NCBI GenBank assembly: GCA_965230415.1
Contig: CBDDKZ010000005.1
Location: forward strand, 3,596,001-3,660,000
Origin: CBDDKZ01 sp965230415
GTDB lineage: Bacteria; Bacteroidota; Bacteroidia; Cytophagales; JAAEPT01
DNA: 64,000 nucleotides
Direction: 5' to 3'
Position 1 is the stretch's first letter. Each line of letters begins with the position of its first letter. The notes under the pieces were generated by a model. The model worked only from the letters and a program-made list of their open reading frames with translations. It was not told where the DNA came from and did no database searches. Of the stretch, positions 15,974-23,347 are shown piece by piece. A program made the position numbers and the translations under genes.

Positions 15974-16620
15974 CTAATCTTCCTTTTTCCCTTTAAACAC
16001 ATAAGCGACAAATATTTCAATAGTATTATTGTACGCTCTTATAAAGCTTTTTTGTTTTAGGCGATTACTTATTCCTACTTCATACGAAAGACCGAATATA
16101 AGGCCATGGTATTTTAACCCTACCTGAACTGGTACATTTAGTAAAACCTTTTTTAATTGATGATTTTTTAAATAAGAATTGCCTTGAAATGAGTAATTAA
16201 ACCCTTTTGAACGAGCTGTTATGAGGTAATCTGAACCTACTCCAGTGCCTAAAAAAAATCTTTAATATTATAATGTACCAGTAAACTAACATTTAGATTG
16301 TGCATTGTTACCCTATCTTTATAGGAACCAATAATATTGTTATTGTTATCCCGAAGCATACTCTCACCATAATTGTTTCTTAAAATACGGTATCCCAATG
16401 CGGTATAAAATTCAATATTATCAGATAATTCTTTAGCAACTATTACCCCCAACCCTTGCCCGAATGATGGTGCTACACTATAGCCGTTACGAATTTCATA
16501 ATCACTCTTTACACTGACAAAATTAACATTGGTGGCCTCATAAACCCCTAGTCTTAGCGTCTGTGCCTGACTAACAATCGTTATAAGGCTTATGCCTGCA
16601 ATAGCTATTAATTCTTTCAC
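15974..16620 (-). pseudogene. Outer-membrane beta-barrel protein, split by a -1 frameshift at an 8-T run
   Basis: Frame 1 runs from ATG 16620 through a signal peptide (MKELIAIAGISLITIVSQAQ) and barrel strands to a stop after ...VHYNIKDFF. The stop comes right after eight T on the coding strand (A8 at 16251-16258). Reading on in the other frame gives a clean about 95-residue continuation, FLGTGVGSDYLITARSKG..., LNVPVQVGLKYHGLIFGLSYEVG, ...NNTIEIFVAYVFKG, ending in TAG at 15974-15976, with the alternating pattern of barrel strands and a final aromatic-like strand. One extra T, or a ribosome slip of -1 on T-TTT-TTT, would give one about 215-residue porin-like protein. Family not named further. 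Starts 5 bases after the stop of the upstream lipoprotein gene. Confidence 0.78.
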
Positions 16621-16625
16621 TTTAA

Positions 16626-16985
16626 TTATTGTATTTTTGCTATTCTATGAACAAATAAATTATTGTTAATCAGTACTTCGAAGTTATATATACCAGCTTC
16701 CCACTCATTTGCGTCTATTCGTATTCGATCTTCCGTAGTTGTTAGCTCTATAAGCTCGCCGCTGTCATTAATGATTTTAATCTCTGCTTCATCTTCATCT
16801 GTTTTTGTGAAGTATAAGTTTACCTCATTGACAAAAGGGTTTGGAAAAGCACTTACCCAAACATTACTAGCATTGGTTCCTATTTTTTCTTTGCCGCAAG
16901 CCAGTAGAGTGTATGATAGAAATAAAATTACGCTTATGCGACAAAAGTACTTTGCCCACTTTTCAGTTTTTCTTGATGAATTCAT
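16626..16985 (-). CDS. Lipoprotein consisting mainly of a T9SS-type C-terminal sorting domain
   Basis: 119 residues. N-terminal basic stretch and hydrophobic segment end in a lipobox YTLLAC with Cys30. After a 12-residue linker the rest matches the T9SS type A sorting domain pattern: VSAFPNPFVNEVNLYF, EIKIINDSGELIEL, EWEAGIYNFEVLINNN, FVHRIAKIQ. Cargo proteins normally carry this domain behind a large passenger and an ordinary signal peptide; here there is no passenger and the signal is a lipoprotein one. The downstream barrel gene is 5 bases away, so they are co-transcribed. Function unknown. Confidence 0.75.
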   Translation of the reverse strand: MNSSRKTEKWAKYFCRISVILFLSYTLLACGKEKIGTNASNVWVSAFPNPFVNEVNLYFTKTDEDEAEIKIINDSGELIELTTTEDRIRIDANEWEAGIYNFEVLINNNLFVHRIAKIQ

Positions 16986-17126
16986 TTTTTACTTTATTAT
17001 TCCTGTTATACATTAAGATTCAAATTTAATATATTAGGTTGCCTTAGAGCAAAGATTTTTTTAAAAGAAATGACTTTAATTATTTTGGTTCAGTAAGTTC
17101 TGAAACGTCATGTGAAAAGCATAAAA

Positions 17127-17576
17127 ATGGAAATAGATTTTATACCCTTTAGAGGCAAAGACAAAGAAGCCGTTCTATCTATGATGAAAGCATTTAATGA
17201 AATTGATGGCTACCCTTTTGATTGGGAAGTAGGGGAAAAGAATCTTTTGTACTTTACGTCTTGCGAAACACTTGGGAGACTTTTTCTAATGACATATCAA
17301 AAACAGCATGTGGGCTACATGGTATTGACTTTTGGGTTTAGTTTTGAATATAAAGGTAGGGACGCATTTATAGACGAACTTTTTATACGGGAAGAATTTA
17401 GAAATAAGGGGATTGGGAAAAAAGCAATGGATTTTATAGAAGCACAATGTAATGTGTTGAATGTGAATGCGCTGCACTTAGAAGTAGAACCCCATAATAT
17501 AAATGCACGTAAACTCTATGCCGATAAGGGTTTTAAAACGAGCGACAGGCAACTTATGACCAAAAGAATAAACTAA
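17127..17576 (+). CDS. GNAT-family N-acetyltransferase
   Basis: 149 residues from ATG 17127 (GTG at 17112 adds five). GNAT core: HVGYMVLTFGFSFEY strand 4, FIDELFIREEFRNKGIGKKAMDFIE with the acetyl-CoA pyrophosphate loop R-x-K-G-I-G-K, and LHLEVEPHNINARKLYADKGF with the motif-B asparagine and tyrosine. Soluble. Substrate unknown. Isolated gene, convergent with the LytTR regulator operon. Confidence 0.88.
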   Translation: MEIDFIPFRGKDKEAVLSMMKAFNEIDGYPFDWEVGEKNLLYFTSCETLGRLFLMTYQKQHVGYMVLTFGFSFEYKGRDAFIDELFIREEFRNKGIGKKAMDFIEAQCNVLNVNALHLEVEPHNINARKLYADKGFKTSDRQLMTKRIN

Positions 17577-17611
17577 CCGATCTTGCGTATTCGGGCTTCG
17601 TGCCCCGTTCT

Positions 17612-18340
17612 CTACTCCAGCTTTTTTGCGTTAATGATTTTGTCAAATTCAGCTTTATAGCTCATTCCTATAGGAATCCATTGATCATTAATTTGAATCC
17701 GGTTTCTTTCTGTAAAGTCTATTTTGCTCAGTGAAACTATATAAGAACGATGTACCCGTACAAATTGATCTGAAGGTAATTGTTCTTCAATAGTTTTCAT
17801 TTTTAGCAGGCTTATGATTTTTTCGTCCTCCAAATGAAATACAACATATTCTTTTAAGCCCTCTACATAAAGTACGTCCTTGAGGTATATTTTTACATTC
17901 TTGTAATCTGTTTTTACAAAAATGTATTCGTTATCGAAGTTTTTTGAAGTGTTTTCGATAATGGTAGGAGCTGAATTAGAGCTTGATGGAGTTTTAACGA
18001 GCTTATTGACTGCTTTTACAAAACGTTCAAATGAAATAGGCTTGAGTAAATAGTCTGTTGCATCAAGCTCATAACTTTGTAATGCAAAATCCGGATAAGT
18101 AGTGGTGAAAATTACTGCAGGTTTATGACTCAAAGACTTTATGAATTCAATACCAGATAATTCAGGCATCTGTATATCCAAAAATATCAAATCAATTTCT
18201 TGTTCGCTAAGTATAGTCATGGCCTCAATAGCGCTGCTGCATGTGGCTACCAGTTCAAGAAAAGAAAGTCGTTCCACATGTTCCTTTATCACGTAGAGAG
18301 CTAGGGGCTCGTCATCTATCGCTATACATTTGATTTTCAT
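17612..18340 (-). CDS. LytTR-family response regulator
   Basis: 242 residues. N-terminal receiver domain with acidic pair DDEPLALYVI, phospho-acceptor Asp in DLIFLDIQMPELSG and Lys in DYLLKPISFERFVKAV; C-terminal LytTR DNA-binding domain (FVKTDYKNVKIYLKDVLYVEGLKEYVVFHL... FVRVHRSYIVSLSKID). Typical cytoplasmic partner of LytS-type kinases, which are encoded just upstream on the same strand (one degenerate, one intact). Targets unknown. Confidence 0.92.
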   Translation of the reverse strand: MKIKCIAIDDEPLALYVIKEHVERLSFLELVATCSSAIEAMTILSEQEIDLIFLDIQMPELSGIEFIKSLSHKPAVIFTTTYPDFALQSYELDATDYLLKPISFERFVKAVNKLVKTPSSSNSAPTIIENTSKNFDNEYIFVKTDYKNVKIYLKDVLYVEGLKEYVVFHLEDEKIISLLKMKTIEEQLPSDQFVRVHRSYIVSLSKIDFTERNRIQINDQWIPIGMSYKAEFDKIINAKKLE

Positions 18341-18467
18341 ATGTTAGTTGTAAGTTGTTGATTTCGGGTGTGGGAATAAATTAAGTGACAATTGTACAAT
18401 AAGGTTTGGTGGCACAAATATAATTATTAAGGTTGCAGTAGCAAAGTTAAATCCATCTTTTGACGGT

Positions 18468-19466
18468 TTAATCGATACGTTCTCCTTTGTTTGCTTCCAC
18501 TTTGAAGATGATATTAATAGTGCTGTTATCATCTTCTACAGAAAAACTGAAGCCCTGTATTACTTTATGAATGTCGTTGAGGAGGCTCTTTAACTCCTGC
18601 TTTCCTTCTTTTGATAAATGCTCCAGGGGAAATTCAAAATTAAGATTATTGTTGTTTTGAGTAAGCTTAATGGTGCAGAATCCTTCCAGGTTCTTCTTTG
18701 ATAGCTCGAACCATTCTTGTACAATTCTTAGAAGAAGGTTAGGGGGAATGTCGATAGGGTTAAATACTTCTTCAATAAACCGAATCTGAAATTTGTGAAA
18801 ATTATTGTTCTGTAGTTGAATATATTGCTTAAGCACATTGATTTCCAAAAATGAGGAGATTTTATTCTTTTGGGATTCATAATTGGTATGCCTTAATACA
18901 TCTGCAAGTCGCACCAATTGGTTATTGATACTTTTAGGAGAGCGAAGGCTACGGCTAATGAGGATTGACAATGTTTCATTTACAAAAGAAGGATTCAGAC
19001 TTGATTTGAAATGTTGTATGGCTACTTCGTTTTTCCTGATTTCAAGGTTTCTGGAATATTTTTGGTTTATGAACCAATCGGCTAAAAGTCTGCTCCCGGT
19101 GCTAAAAGTACCTGTGTTAAAGAATAAAATCATACTCCATTCTCCTTTCATCGGATTCCAGAAAGTTTCCCCCGGAACGAAAAAACGCTCTAAACCTCCG
19201 TGTAAAGATAGCATGTGCGAACCAAAATAAATGATAAGCCATAAGGAGAAGAAAAAGAAACCGCGAGGTTTTAACGACTTATATAATAATTTCGGTGCTA
19301 AGATGAAATAGTTTAAATAGACAGGTACAGCCAGAAAAAAGGTGTTGATTAAAGCCGTTTTCAGGTCGGGAAAGTTTTCGCTCCAAAAAACCAGCGATTT
19401 TAAAATATATATTCCCCAATAGATAATGTGACCTATGACGATTTTATGTTGAATGGTCAGTTTCAT
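18468..19466 (-). CDS. Degenerate LytS-type sensor kinase (pseudokinase)
   Basis: 332 residues with four N-terminal membrane segments (about 12-28, 38-60, 68-86, 110-128), then a His_kinase/LytS-like region. Where the intact neighbour has MNPHFLFNTINN, this one has LNPSFVNETLSI: the phospho-acceptor His is Ser160 and the FNT motif is lost. The N-box ENAFKHG of the neighbour is QEWFELSKKN here, and no GxGxxN lid is visible. The rest still aligns along its length (for example LVRLADVLRHTNYES / LKTLMNYILEFEK). It is read in full without stops, so it is a maintained diverged protein, probably a regulator of the intact kinase. Start overlaps the upstream stop by 4 bases. Confidence 0.82.
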   Translation of the reverse strand: MKLTIQHKIVIGHIIYWGIYILKSLVFWSENFPDLKTALINTFFLAVPVYLNYFILAPKLLYKSLKPRGFFFFSLWLIIYFGSHMLSLHGGLERFFVPGETFWNPMKGEWSMILFFNTGTFSTGSRLLADWFINQKYSRNLEIRKNEVAIQHFKSSLNPSFVNETLSILISRSLRSPKSINNQLVRLADVLRHTNYESQKNKISSFLEINVLKQYIQLQNNNFHKFQIRFIEEVFNPIDIPPNLLLRIVQEWFELSKKNLEGFCTIKLTQNNNNLNFEFPLEHLSKEGKQELKSLLNDIHKVIQGFSFSVEDDNSTINIIFKVEANKGERID

Positions 19467-20479
19467 TTCCAGAATAATTTTAAGGTTACCTGAAATTGTT
19501 CCGGATCTTCATCATCAATAATCAGCTCGTGTCTGCCGTTAGGGAACAATAAGTTGAGACGTTTTTGAACGTTTTGAATGCCGATACCTCCTGTTTTATC
19601 TTTTCGCTTTTCTATTTTATTATTCTTTACCTTCAAAATAAGCTGATCATCGTTGATGTATATATTAATCAAGATATACGCATTTACAGTGAAAGTATCC
19701 CCGTGTTTGAATGCATTTTCTATGAATGCGATTAATAACATGGGCTCTAATGTTAATATCTGAGAAGATTCATTGGTGTATTGAAACTCAATGTCCACAA
19801 AGTGCACGTGTCGTAAGCGATTGAGGTCAATAAAGCTCTTGAGAAAGTTTATTTCCTGGTCTATGGTAATTTTGGTCTTTTTTTCGAATTCCAGAATGTA
19901 GTTCATCAGTGTTTTCAGCTGCTGCAAAGCTCTGGTCGTATTTGGTGAGTCTTGCAATGAAAGGGCAAAAATATTGTTAATGGTGTTGAAGAGAAAGTGA
20001 GGGTTCATCTGGGACTTTAAAAAAAGTAATTCGGTTGTCAGAGTCTCCAGTTCAAGTGATTTTTTGCGCTTTTCACTATTCCACCAGTAGCTCATTGATC
20101 TAAATGCAGCCGAACTTATTAGGTTTCCAATCCATACAGTAATAATGGTATCTATTTGAGGCAGGTCTAATTGTGGAAGGTTCAATGTCGCTCCTTCTGT
20201 GTTAAGGATAGCTGCGTAGTTCCAGGCAATGTAGGTGCCACCAAGGTAAAATATCGTAGTGAGTATAAAGTAAACCAATGTTGTTGGCCATGGCTTACCC
20301 TTATAAACCCTCGGGTAAATCCATAGATACATCATGTAAAAAAATAAGTAGTCCAGCGGAAATCCTAAAGGAATATATCCTTCATCTCTTACTCTATCAT
20401 GGATGTAAAAGATATAAACTGTTGCATGCTGGCACAACCAAAAAAAAGAATGTATGATGATTATAGTTCTGGTCTTCAT
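19463..20479 (-). CDS. LytS-type sensor histidine kinase (intact)
   Basis: 338 residues. Four predicted membrane helices in the first 130 residues, then LKSQMNPHFLFNTINN with acceptor His161, ENAFKHGD N-box with Asn255, and the ATP lid TGGIGIQNVQKRLNLLFP. No extracellular sensor domain beyond short loops. First gene of the kinase - pseudokinase - LytTR operon, overlapping the next gene by 4 bases. Presumably phosphorylates the LytTR regulator at 17612-18340; the signal is unknown. Confidence 0.9.
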   Translation of the reverse strand: MKTRTIIIIHSFFWLCQHATVYIFYIHDRVRDEGYIPLGFPLDYLFFYMMYLWIYPRVYKGKPWPTTLVYFILTTIFYLGGTYIAWNYAAILNTEGATLNLPQLDLPQIDTIITVWIGNLISSAAFRSMSYWWNSEKRKKSLELETLTTELLFLKSQMNPHFLFNTINNIFALSLQDSPNTTRALQQLKTLMNYILEFEKKTKITIDQEINFLKSFIDLNRLRHVHFVDIEFQYTNESSQILTLEPMLLIAFIENAFKHGDTFTVNAYILINIYINDDQLILKVKNNKIEKRKDKTGGIGIQNVQKRLNLLFPNGRHELIIDDEDPEQFQVTLKLFWK

Positions 20480-20668
20480 TTCATGTACATATCACCTTAT
20501 AGACTCATTATCGTTTCATTTTTACCCATGAACGTCTATTCATCGCTCATGAATGTAATTTAGAAACTGAAAAACACGGTTGTTGATCGAATTACCCTTT
20601 TCATGTTGTTCCAGATGCCGTTGGTATAATATGTTTTTCTAGTAGATAAAATCTTACTTTATTTGTTT

Positions 20669-20755
20669 AAGCGTTTGAGGAAACGATAACGCTTTGTTGT
20701 TAGGTAAATTGGTTTCTATAGCAGACATATTTTGGTAGGTATGTCTGCTTTTTTT
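20669..20755 (+). ncRNA. Candidate small RNA ending in an orphan intrinsic terminator
   Basis: On the plus strand a stem AAGCGTT/AACGCTT is followed 25 bases later by a perfect 10-bp hairpin AGCAGACATA (20720-20729) / TATGTCTGCT (20740-20749) with a seven-T run. The nearest plus-strand gene upstream ends at 17576 and three minus-strand genes intervene, so the terminator has no known transcript. A short RNA begun within about 200 bases upstream would explain it; its 5' end and promoter are not clear. It might instead only block antisense transcription. Confidence 0.35.
20720..20755 (+). terminator. Orphan plus-strand intrinsic terminator
   Basis: 10-bp perfect stem, 10-base loop, then seven T on the plus strand; on the minus strand no T-run follows. 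Confidence 0.72.
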
Positions 20756-20774
20756 ATTTTCCATAAATTGGATA

Positions 20775-20800
20775 TAAAAAAAGCCCCAATCTGGGGCTTT
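20775..20800 (-). terminator. Terminator of the miaB-to-secG gene group
   Basis: AAAGCCCC / GGGGCTTT with a 5-base loop; on the minus strand it is followed by a T-run (A-run at 20776-20782 on plus). It lies 20 bases after the secG stop. Confidence 0.88.
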
Positions 20801-20819
20801 CGTATAAGTTAAATTAAGT

Positions 20820-21194
20820 TTACTTAGTTTCTTCGGTTTCATTGTCAGCCGGTGCCGATTCGACAGGTGCTTCATCAAGACCTCCAGCATCCAATGCCGG
20901 AGTTGATAGCGCATCTTCTGCAGCTTCCACCTGTTTATTTACCTGCTGTTCTGTGCCTGTATTGACTTCGTTCTTTTTAATGATAGTTGCACTAACACAA
21001 AAAACCAATATCGCTCCAGCAAAACCCCAAGTTAGTTTTTCCAGTATGTCTGATGTTTTTTTAACTCCCATCATTTGTGATGAGCCTGAACCCCCGAAAC
21101 TACCGCCTAATCCTCCTTTTGAGTTTTGAGCTAGGATGAAAAGAATTAATAGAACAGCGGCTACAATCGTTAATATTATTAAAGTAAGATACAT
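20820..21194 (-). CDS. secG: Preprotein translocase subunit SecG
   Basis: 124 residues from the ATG at 21194, one base after the upstream stop; a start at 21215 would overlap the upstream gene. Two membrane helices (LTLIILTIVAAVLLILFIL and LTWGFAGAILVFCVSATII) flank the family motif QNSKGGLGGSFGGSGSSQMMGVKKTSDILEK (seen in part). A long acidic C-terminal tail (residues about 80-124) is an addition over E. coli SecG but common in Bacteroidota. Part of the SecYEG channel. Last gene of the minus-strand group beginning with miaB. Confidence 0.93.
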   Translation of the reverse strand: MYLTLIILTIVAAVLLILFILAQNSKGGLGGSFGGSGSSQMMGVKKTSDILEKLTWGFAGAILVFCVSATIIKKNEVNTGTEQQVNKQVEAAEDALSTPALDAGGLDEAPVESAPADNETEETK

Positions 21195-21195
21195 T

Positions 21196-22815
21196 TCAAT
21201 CGTTGAGTTTATCAATTTCGGCTACAAAGTAAGACTTTTTTTTAGGAAATTTCAAGATCAATTGCCGATAAATGTCAATGGCTTTCTGAATATTTCCCTG
21301 TTTAGCATTAATTTTAGCCAAGTTTTCGGTTACAATCTGTTTGTTTTCTACAGAGCTGGGTTTAGAAAAATCCGTATTTGAGCTTTTGGTTTCTGCCGGC
21401 GTAATTCTTGAAATTGTGGGCTCATTTCTTATAAACGTTTCAATAATTTCTTCCTGATTCTGTGACCCGACTTGTTGTTCTTTTTCCGATTCAAGAAAAA
21501 GTAACATGAGATCGGCATATTCAATCACATTGTCATGAATGTTTTCTTCATGCTCCATAACAGATCCTAAACGACTTGTGTATACAGATGCAGATTTGGT
21601 ACCTATAGCAGGTGTTTCATCTGATTCTGGAGTTTGTTCTTTTGCTTTCTGTTCTTTTTGTGTCTTCCGTTCTTTTTGAGCTTTGTTTTTATTATCCTTT
21701 ACCTTTGTTGGTCCGTCTTTCGAGGCTGTAAGCTTAGCGTCTTCGTTTCTTTCCGTAGGCGTTTCTTTGGATTTATGAATCGACTGCTCTTTAGCTTTTC
21801 TGAGCTTATCCAAAGTGGCTTCCAGTTTATGGGCTACTTCATTATTGTTACTACGCTCGCCTTCTTTACCTGCACGTTGGAAAGTTTTACCTTTTTTTGT
21901 AGCTTTCTTAACGTTTTTAGCCCTTTTCTCAACAGCCTTCTTTGCTTGATTTTTGTCCGATATTTGTAATGCTTCTTCTTTGAATGTTTTATTAGGATCA
22001 GTAGGTAGTGGCTCTGCTATTTGATCTTTCGTATCTTCCTTTTCGGAAGTGGCCTCAGAAGTTTCAGATCTGGTCTCGGCGGTTTTGTTGGTTTCGCCGT
22101 CCTTATTTTGTGCGGTTTGACTTTTAGGGGTGTTAGAATCTACTGCCACCGCATCTTTTGCTGTGACTAATTGCTGTTCTTTTTCCTGTTCTTTTACTTC
22201 TGTACTTGCCTCCTCAATTTTTGATTGCGCCAACTCCCTCATTTTTTGCATTTCAGCCAGGGTAGTGCTGAGTTCATCATGATGCGTTTTGGATTCTTGC
22301 TGTTCTACAGGAGGAGTTGCTTCTATATAATCGCTTGTGGCTTCCGGTTCGTTTTTAATTTCTTTTGATTCGATAATCGATTTGCCGGCGTCTGTGTTTG
22401 CTTTGTCGGGCGTTTGTTGAAATGCAGGTTTGTTTTCCGTTTCCGTTTTATGATGAGGCTTGGCAGCAGTCTTCCGGGTTATTTCGTTTTCATTGGTTGT
22501 CGATACATTGTCTGAAGCAGGTAGTGGTTTTACATCGTCTTTACTTTCCTGTGCTTCGAGAGATTCGACAGGAGGCGCTTTTGGTACGCTTTTAATCACT
22601 TCCCTTAGATTTTTTCTATTCGAAGTGTATAAAGCCGCGTGGCGTAGCTTTACATGGGCAAGCATGTCGTCGGAATCATTAAAAGCCTTGGCAAGTAAAA
22701 TATGTGCAATCTGACAATAAGGAAAAGTCACAATTAGTTTTTCAAGTTGTGCCTTTTCTTTATCCGTAAACTTTTCCGGTTGCCGTATTAACTTACTAAA
22801 TGTTTGTTTGTCCAT
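21196..22815 (-). CDS. Charged linker protein with C-terminal TPR-like segment
   Basis: 539 residues. An ordered N-terminal part (MDKQTFSKLIRQPEKFTDKEKAQLEKLIVTFPYCQIAHILLAKAF..., residues 1-70) contains a TPR-like pair. Residues about 75-400 are a low-complexity Lys/Glu/Thr/Ser-rich linker, likely disordered. The C-terminal part (LAKINAKQGNIQKAIDIYRQLILKFPKKKSYFVAEI) is one clear TPR repeat. No signal peptide. A conserved-type Bacteroidota protein sitting next to secG; function unknown. The neighbours lptE and secG hint at envelope biogenesis. Confidence 0.8.
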   Translation of the reverse strand: MDKQTFSKLIRQPEKFTDKEKAQLEKLIVTFPYCQIAHILLAKAFNDSDDMLAHVKLRHAALYTSNRKNLREVIKSVPKAPPVESLEAQESKDDVKPLPASDNVSTTNENEITRKTAAKPHHKTETENKPAFQQTPDKANTDAGKSIIESKEIKNEPEATSDYIEATPPVEQQESKTHHDELSTTLAEMQKMRELAQSKIEEASTEVKEQEKEQQLVTAKDAVAVDSNTPKSQTAQNKDGETNKTAETRSETSEATSEKEDTKDQIAEPLPTDPNKTFKEEALQISDKNQAKKAVEKRAKNVKKATKKGKTFQRAGKEGERSNNNEVAHKLEATLDKLRKAKEQSIHKSKETPTERNEDAKLTASKDGPTKVKDNKNKAQKERKTQKEQKAKEQTPESDETPAIGTKSASVYTSRLGSVMEHEENIHDNVIEYADLMLLFLESEKEQQVGSQNQEEIIETFIRNEPTISRITPAETKSSNTDFSKPSSVENKQIVTENLAKINAKQGNIQKAIDIYRQLILKFPKKKSYFVAEIDKLND

Positions 22816-22831
22816 ACTTGACAGGCTGCAT

Positions 22832-23347
22832 CTACCAGTTGTCGAAAGATGCGGTAAATATTTTTAGAATAATTTGTTCTGTAATTTCAGGGATCAATGT
22901 ACTGCTTACCTCATTAAGTGTTTGATCTGACGGATAATCTTTAAAAAACGAAAAACTCTTATCAAAGTTGGTTTTCTCGTCAAAAGGATTGGTGAATTTT
23001 GCTTTAACGGTAATTTTTAAGCGCGATAATGCGGCTGTCTGTACTCCGTTTTCTTCTTGAGGGGCCTGCTGTTGAATATCAAAGTCCGTAATAGCTCCCT
23101 CCAGCATTAGCTGACCGTCTACCGGTTCCGTATTAACCTCTAGCTTAGTGTTTCTTTGAAAATAATCGCGTAAATCTTCCGTAAAGTTTCTTTCCAGATC
23201 TGCTGTACCCTGGTTTGCTGTACTATAAAACATAGTAATACCAATGGCCTCAGCTTCTGCAGGGATATTTGTTTGCGTTGTACTGTAGCTTACACTACAG
23301 GCTTGTAATAATGCGAGCGAAAAGAATAAAAATGTACTTTTAGCCAT
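22832..23347 (-). CDS. lptE: LptE-family LPS-assembly lipoprotein
   Basis: 171 residues from ATG 23347. Lipoprotein signal MAKSTFLFFSLALLQAC with Cys17, then the Bacteroidota LptE pattern: CSVSYSTT, AIGITMFYSTANQGTADLERNFTEDLRDYFQRNTKLEV, GQLMLEGAITDFD, KITVKAKFTNPFDEKTNFDKSFSFF. LptE plugs LptD in the outer membrane for LPS insertion. The ATG lies inside the last codons of the sigma-54 activator gene (8-base overlap), so translation is coupled. A longer start at 23413 would lose the signal peptide position. Confidence 0.87.
   Translation of the reverse strand: MAKSTFLFFSLALLQACSVSYSTTQTNIPAEAEAIGITMFYSTANQGTADLERNFTEDLRDYFQRNTKLEVNTEPVDGQLMLEGAITDFDIQQQAPQEENGVQTAALSRLKITVKAKFTNPFDEKTNFDKSFSFFKDYPSDQTLNEVSSTLIPEITEQIILKIFTASFDNW

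Larger units (their letters stand above)
20480..20819. other. Intergenic region between kinase operon and secG, with two hairpins
   Basis: No credible protein gene. It should hold the minus-strand promoter of the kinase operon. It also contains a plus-strand terminator with no plus-strand gene before it, a nested hairpin (AAGCGTT at 20669-20675 with AACGCTT at 20688-20694, enclosing CGTTT/AAACG), and the minus-strand secG terminator. Confidence 0.5.

Noticed and set aside
17590..17610. Terminator between the GNAT gene and LytTR regulator
   Set aside because: GGGC/GCCC stem is only four base pairs and not directly followed by a T-run.
20654..20914. 86-residue minus-strand reading frame over the end of secG
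   Set aside because: It lies antisense-frame over secG and its terminator, is highly basic and has no family pattern; a shadow frame.
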